Virus record (IMG/VR): IMGVR_UViG_3300013131_000293
Span: 1-21,277 of that record
From: a virus
Length of the DNA: 21,277 nt
Reading direction: 5' to 3' (one strand)
The translations under genes and the position numbers were made by a program. This document shows, in pieces, positions 19,132-21,277 of the stretch. Each line of letters opens with the position of its first letter. The first letter of the stretch is position 1. Below the pieces are notes generated by a model. That model had not been told where the DNA came from. It ran no database searches and saw nothing but the letters and a program-made list of their open reading frames with translations.

Positions 19132-19300
19132 GTTGTTTTTGTTTTTCTTCTACTTCTTTAAGATAATTAATTATCATTTGTACATATAAGTCTCTTTCAA
19201 ACGGAATCATATGATTTATATCAGATAAAGTATATTTGTGGTGCTGCATTAAAGAAAAATTTGTTGAATAATAGTTATCCAAATTATTATAACGCAGCAT
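19124..19300 (-). CDS. Tail-assembly-chaperone-like small ORF, reachable by -1 frameshift
   Basis: This 58-codon ORF starts at ATG 19300, sharing one base with the gp26-like stop (TGATG), and ends at TAA 19126-19124, inside the next gene's start. Sequence pattern: a short lead (NLDNYYSTNFSLMQHHKY), then LSDINHMIPFERDLYVQMII and a charged helix. The HxYTLxxInxMIPFERDIYV-type motif recalls the second ORF of tail-assembly chaperone pairs. It can be made by coupled re-initiation at the ATG. It can also be made as a ~293-residue fusion with the upstream gene by -1 slippage on T7, because the -1 frame is open across the junction. Confidence 0.8.
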   Translation of the reverse strand: MLRYNNLDNYYSTNFSLMQHHKYTLSDINHMIPFERDLYVQMIINYLKEVEEKQKQHG

Positions 19301-20004
19301 CACATAAAAAAATCTGTTAACGTTGTTAATTCTATAATTCTTTTAGTTTGTTTAGAATTTTCATATTCTATTCTATAATATAGCTTAGGCATATTAGTTA
19401 AAAATTCGTTTATCTTTTCAAAAGATTTAACATCTAATACTTCTAAAAATTCTGAAAGTTCTTCTTTAGAATACTCTGACGCTTTATAGATAGTATCTTT
19501 TTGATAGATAGTATCTATACATTTAATAATTAAATCAAATAATGGTTCTTTACTATTATTTAAATATTCAGTATCATCATATAAAGACGCAGAAGGATAT
19601 TTCATAATAATACCAGTATCTTTAGAAAGTTTAATATCATTAGATATTTTTTCTGGTTCTTTTATTTCTATTGTATTAATATCTATTTCAAAATTATATG
19701 TTAAATTATCTTCATGATCTATATATGATACTTTAACAATATTATCTACTGAAACTCCTCTAAGTTTTAAGAATATATATTCCAAATCAAAAGTAGTAAA
19801 TTTGTTTATATCTATATTTTTTTCTAAACAACAATTATTGACTATTTGTTTGATAGCACTTAGATGATCAGAAGGAGAATCTGATTCTTTAGCCATCAGT
19901 AACAATTTTTCTTCCTTAACTAAAAATGGTCTAAATTTAGTATTCTTTTTAGTAGAAGGAATTTTAAACATATGTATAGGATAATCTAATTTAGGTAATG
20001 TCAT
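19300..20004 (-). CDS. 26: gp26-like baseplate hub / tail-assembly protein (T4 baseplate family)
   Basis: This 234-residue protein matches the T4 gp26 family (T4 gp26 is 208). Hallmarks are an N-terminal PKLDYPIHMFKIPSTKKN, KFRPFLVKEEKLLLMAKES at ~24-42, IKQIVNNCC, and FDLEYIFLKLRGVSV at ~80-94, then a cysteine- and acid-containing middle. In T4 gp26 acts in hub assembly. Its gene position next to a slippery site and a small ORF suggests it plays the tail-assembly-chaperone role. GGAG precedes the ATG, which overlaps the previous stop (TAATG). The C-terminus (TLTDFFM) sits on the slippery site. Confidence 0.82.
   Translation of the reverse strand: MTLPKLDYPIHMFKIPSTKKNTKFRPFLVKEEKLLLMAKESDSPSDHLSAIKQIVNNCCLEKNIDINKFTTFDLEYIFLKLRGVSVDNIVKVSYIDHEDNLTYNFEIDINTIEIKEPEKISNDIKLSKDTGIIMKYPSASLYDDTEYLNNSKEPLFDLIIKCIDTIYQKDTIYKASEYSKEELSEFLEVLDVKSFEKINEFLTNMPKLYYRIEYENSKQTKRIIELTTLTDFFM
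19306..19312 (-). promoter_or_regulatory. Slippery heptamer T_TTT_TTT (candidate -1 frameshift site)
   Basis: On the minus strand the gp26-like frame reads GAT TTT TTT ATG TGA. T_TTT_TTT therefore fits X_XXY_YYZ in the correct phase, two codons before the stop. Slipping -1 continues as TAT GTG ATG into the 58-codon ORF. A weak 6-bp A/T hairpin (ATAATA/TATTAT) lies about 17 bases downstream. Confidence 0.7.
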
Positions 20005-20684
20005 TATTCAATCTCCGTCTTTTCAGTATATCTTGATACACTATTTTCTTCTCCTAGTACATCATCAGGATGTAAAGAAGAACCAACTAATGTATATTCT
20101 TTAAATGTAATAATTATATTTAATTTTAACAATTCATCTTGAGTATTCCATGATAATTCATTTTCTTTAATAGATAACGGAAATGCATCATAAAGATTAA
20201 TTTTTTGTATAGCATTACCAAAATTATCATAAACAATAATTTGCATTGTGGTGGAATAATCTTGTTTATATTCATTAGCATAAGTAGGAATTCTAAATGC
20301 TTGTCTAGCATTAGCAGAATCATAACCTGTAAATTCAAAAATAGTTCTAGCCCAATTATGCCAGAATTGCCAGATATGGCCATATCCGTCAGATAGTATA
20401 TTGAAGAATATTTCTTGAAATTGTGCGTTAACAGGCATTTTTTGTGTTGGACCGACACCATATCTGGATACTTCAGGCGCCAATATATTAATACTAGGAA
20501 GTCTTAATTCTTCTATACGATATCTCAATAATCTTGTTATTTCGTTTGTAGAAGTTTCGGTTCCTAAATTATCTATAGCCTTATTTAACAATATGTTTGG
20601 TGGTCTAACAAACACTTCAAATTTGTTGTTTGGTAATGTTTGATATACTGCTATATTTTCTTTAAATCTGTTTATGTTAAACAT
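20004..20684 (-). CDS. Tail-tube-like baseplate protein (gp54/gp48/gp19-like fold)
   Basis: This 226-residue protein shows the layout of tail-tube-fold baseplate proteins in marine T4-like phages. An N-terminal beta segment leads into RYRIEELRLPSINILAPEVSR at ~70-90 and a VNAQFQEIFFNIL strand. Next come WQFWHNWARTIFEF at ~126-139 and TTMQIIVYDNFGNAIQKINL at ~170-189. YDAFPLSIKENELSW and LNIIITFKEYTLVG follow. These resemble tube-initiator proteins (gp54) by pattern, but gp48 or another tube homologue cannot be excluded. The start overlaps the upstream stop as TAATG with no clear ribosome-binding site, implying coupling. Confidence 0.6.
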   Translation of the reverse strand: MFNINRFKENIAVYQTLPNNKFEVFVRPPNILLNKAIDNLGTETSTNEITRLLRYRIEELRLPSINILAPEVSRYGVGPTQKMPVNAQFQEIFFNILSDGYGHIWQFWHNWARTIFEFTGYDSANARQAFRIPTYANEYKQDYSTTMQIIVYDNFGNAIQKINLYDAFPLSIKENELSWNTQDELLKLNIIITFKEYTLVGSSLHPDDVLGEENSVSRYTEKTEIE

Positions 20685-21265
20685 TAATATGGAGGACTTC
20701 TTCTATGGTTTCTAGGATTAATAATCCATCTTTGTAACGGTAATAATACAACTTTTTCCCAATCATTAGAATTTATTTCATGATAAGAAGATACTACATG
20801 AGCCATTAAATATCTTTTTACACAATTTCTATAACCACTAAATTGACTGTTGTATTTTTTAAGAATACCATAAGAAATATTTAATTTAGTTGTATTATCC
20901 ATTTGTTGATTGTTTCTTAATGTTAATAACTGAGATAATAATGCTGCTCTGGCGACCGGAGGTAAATAGTGTAAATTTAGTCCTATAAACCCAGGGCCGT
21001 TAGGGCCGGAATAATAGTCAGTAACTATTGTTAAAGGGTACATATCAAAAAATGGCAACTTTTCTCTTGTAAGAGGATTATAGGTATATAGGTACATTTT
21101 TCCAATTTCTGGAACAGAAGTCTGTTTCATTATATTATCAGGATCAAATGTACTAGATGTAGTGCCTATTTTTAGGATTTTTTGTTTATACCAATCAAGA
21201 GCTTCTTTTGCTTTTCTAGAAAGAATAGATGCAGTAGATTTCAATAAATCAGTAAACGAAGACAT
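20684..21265 (-). CDS. Conserved T4-like marine phage tail/structural protein
   Basis: This 193-residue protein has a strong GGGAGA site before ATG 21265. Central blocks look familiar from T4-like marine phages: KMYLYTYNPLTREKLPFFD at ~56-74, then MYPLTIV and GFIGLNLHYLPPVARAALL at ~92-110. Next come TKLNISYGILKKY and CVKRYLMAHVVSSY, then NDWEKVVLLPLQRW. I have seen this family annotated variously and do not trust a specific name. A T4 gp53 match was considered but the sequence does not resemble it. It is the first of a coupled series leading to the tube-like and gp26-like genes, so a baseplate or tail role is likely. Confidence 0.6.
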   Translation of the reverse strand: MSSFTDLLKSTASILSRKAKEALDWYKQKILKIGTTSSTFDPDNIMKQTSVPEIGKMYLYTYNPLTREKLPFFDMYPLTIVTDYYSGPNGPGFIGLNLHYLPPVARAALLSQLLTLRNNQQMDNTTKLNISYGILKKYNSQFSGYRNCVKRYLMAHVVSSYHEINSNDWEKVVLLPLQRWIINPRNHRRSPPY

Positions 21266-21277
21266 TTATTTCTCCCA

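Noticed and set aside
20126-20461. 111-codon minus-strand frame inside the tube-like gene
   Set aside because: Fully contained in a well-supported gene in another frame, with biased Leu/Met/Ile composition typical of a shadow frame.
20684-21265. T4 gp53 baseplate wedge (similar length, 193 against 196 residues)
   Set aside because: The sequence does not resemble T4 gp53 as I remember it; length alone is not evidence.

Overview
The window is about 21.3 kb of an AT-rich (roughly 70% A+T by eye), densely packed genome of a T4-like contractile-tailed bacteriophage. The T4 markers are a gene 33-59-32 cluster (late-transcription co-activator, helicase loader, ssDNA-binding protein), RNA ligase 1, both halves of polynucleotide kinase/phosphatase, and gp26-like and tube-like tail/baseplate genes. 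The host was probably an alphaproteobacterium, because the phage carries a circularly permuted two-piece tmRNA. Its tag, ANDNAPMEEFALAA, and its conserved core look alphaproteobacterial. With this base composition a Pelagibacter-like (SAR11) host is plausible but not proven.

Layout. (1) 1-2307, plus strand: a possible late promoter, then a large KWCT-motif/HEAT-like protein broken by a one-base frameshift at an A7 run. (2) 2340-7759, minus strand: small accessory genes (a family of short Trp/Tyr-rich domain proteins, a collagen-like repeat protein, three paralogues with a CCLGVLC motif, two tiny ORFs), preceded in transcription order by an NAD-salvage pair: nicotinamide phosphoribosyltransferase, and an NMN adenylyltransferase fused to a Nudix hydrolase. 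(3) 7760-7953: a divergent control region with a tandem 23-bp repeat, a perfect 15-bp inverted repeat and promoters. (4) 7954-12834, plus strand: conserved unknown genes, then an RNA-repair cluster (3'-phosphatase, macrodomain, RNA ligase 1, 5'-kinase). (5) 12905-13422: the permuted tmRNA, a 29-residue membrane peptide and a strong intrinsic terminator. (6) 13433-16819, plus strand: an unknown gene, a lysis-type cassette (holin-like, Rz-like, Rz1-like lipoprotein), then gp33-, gp59- and gp32-like replication/late-transcription genes. (7) 16816-21265, minus strand: tail genes, meeting gp32 head-on with both stop codons sharing one TTAA.

How the parts may work together (inference). The RNA ligase/kinase/phosphatase set would reseal tRNAs cut by host anticodon nucleases, the tmRNA would release ribosomes stalled on damaged mRNA, and the NAD-salvage pair could rebuild NAD+ consumed by host defences. 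Together they look like a concentration of functions that protect translation and NAD during infection.

The strongest points for follow-up are the phage-borne two-piece tmRNA with its highly structured spacer, and a textbook T_TTT_TTT slippery site joining the gp26-like gene to a 58-codon ORF, resembling the programmed frameshift of tail-assembly chaperones in other phages.
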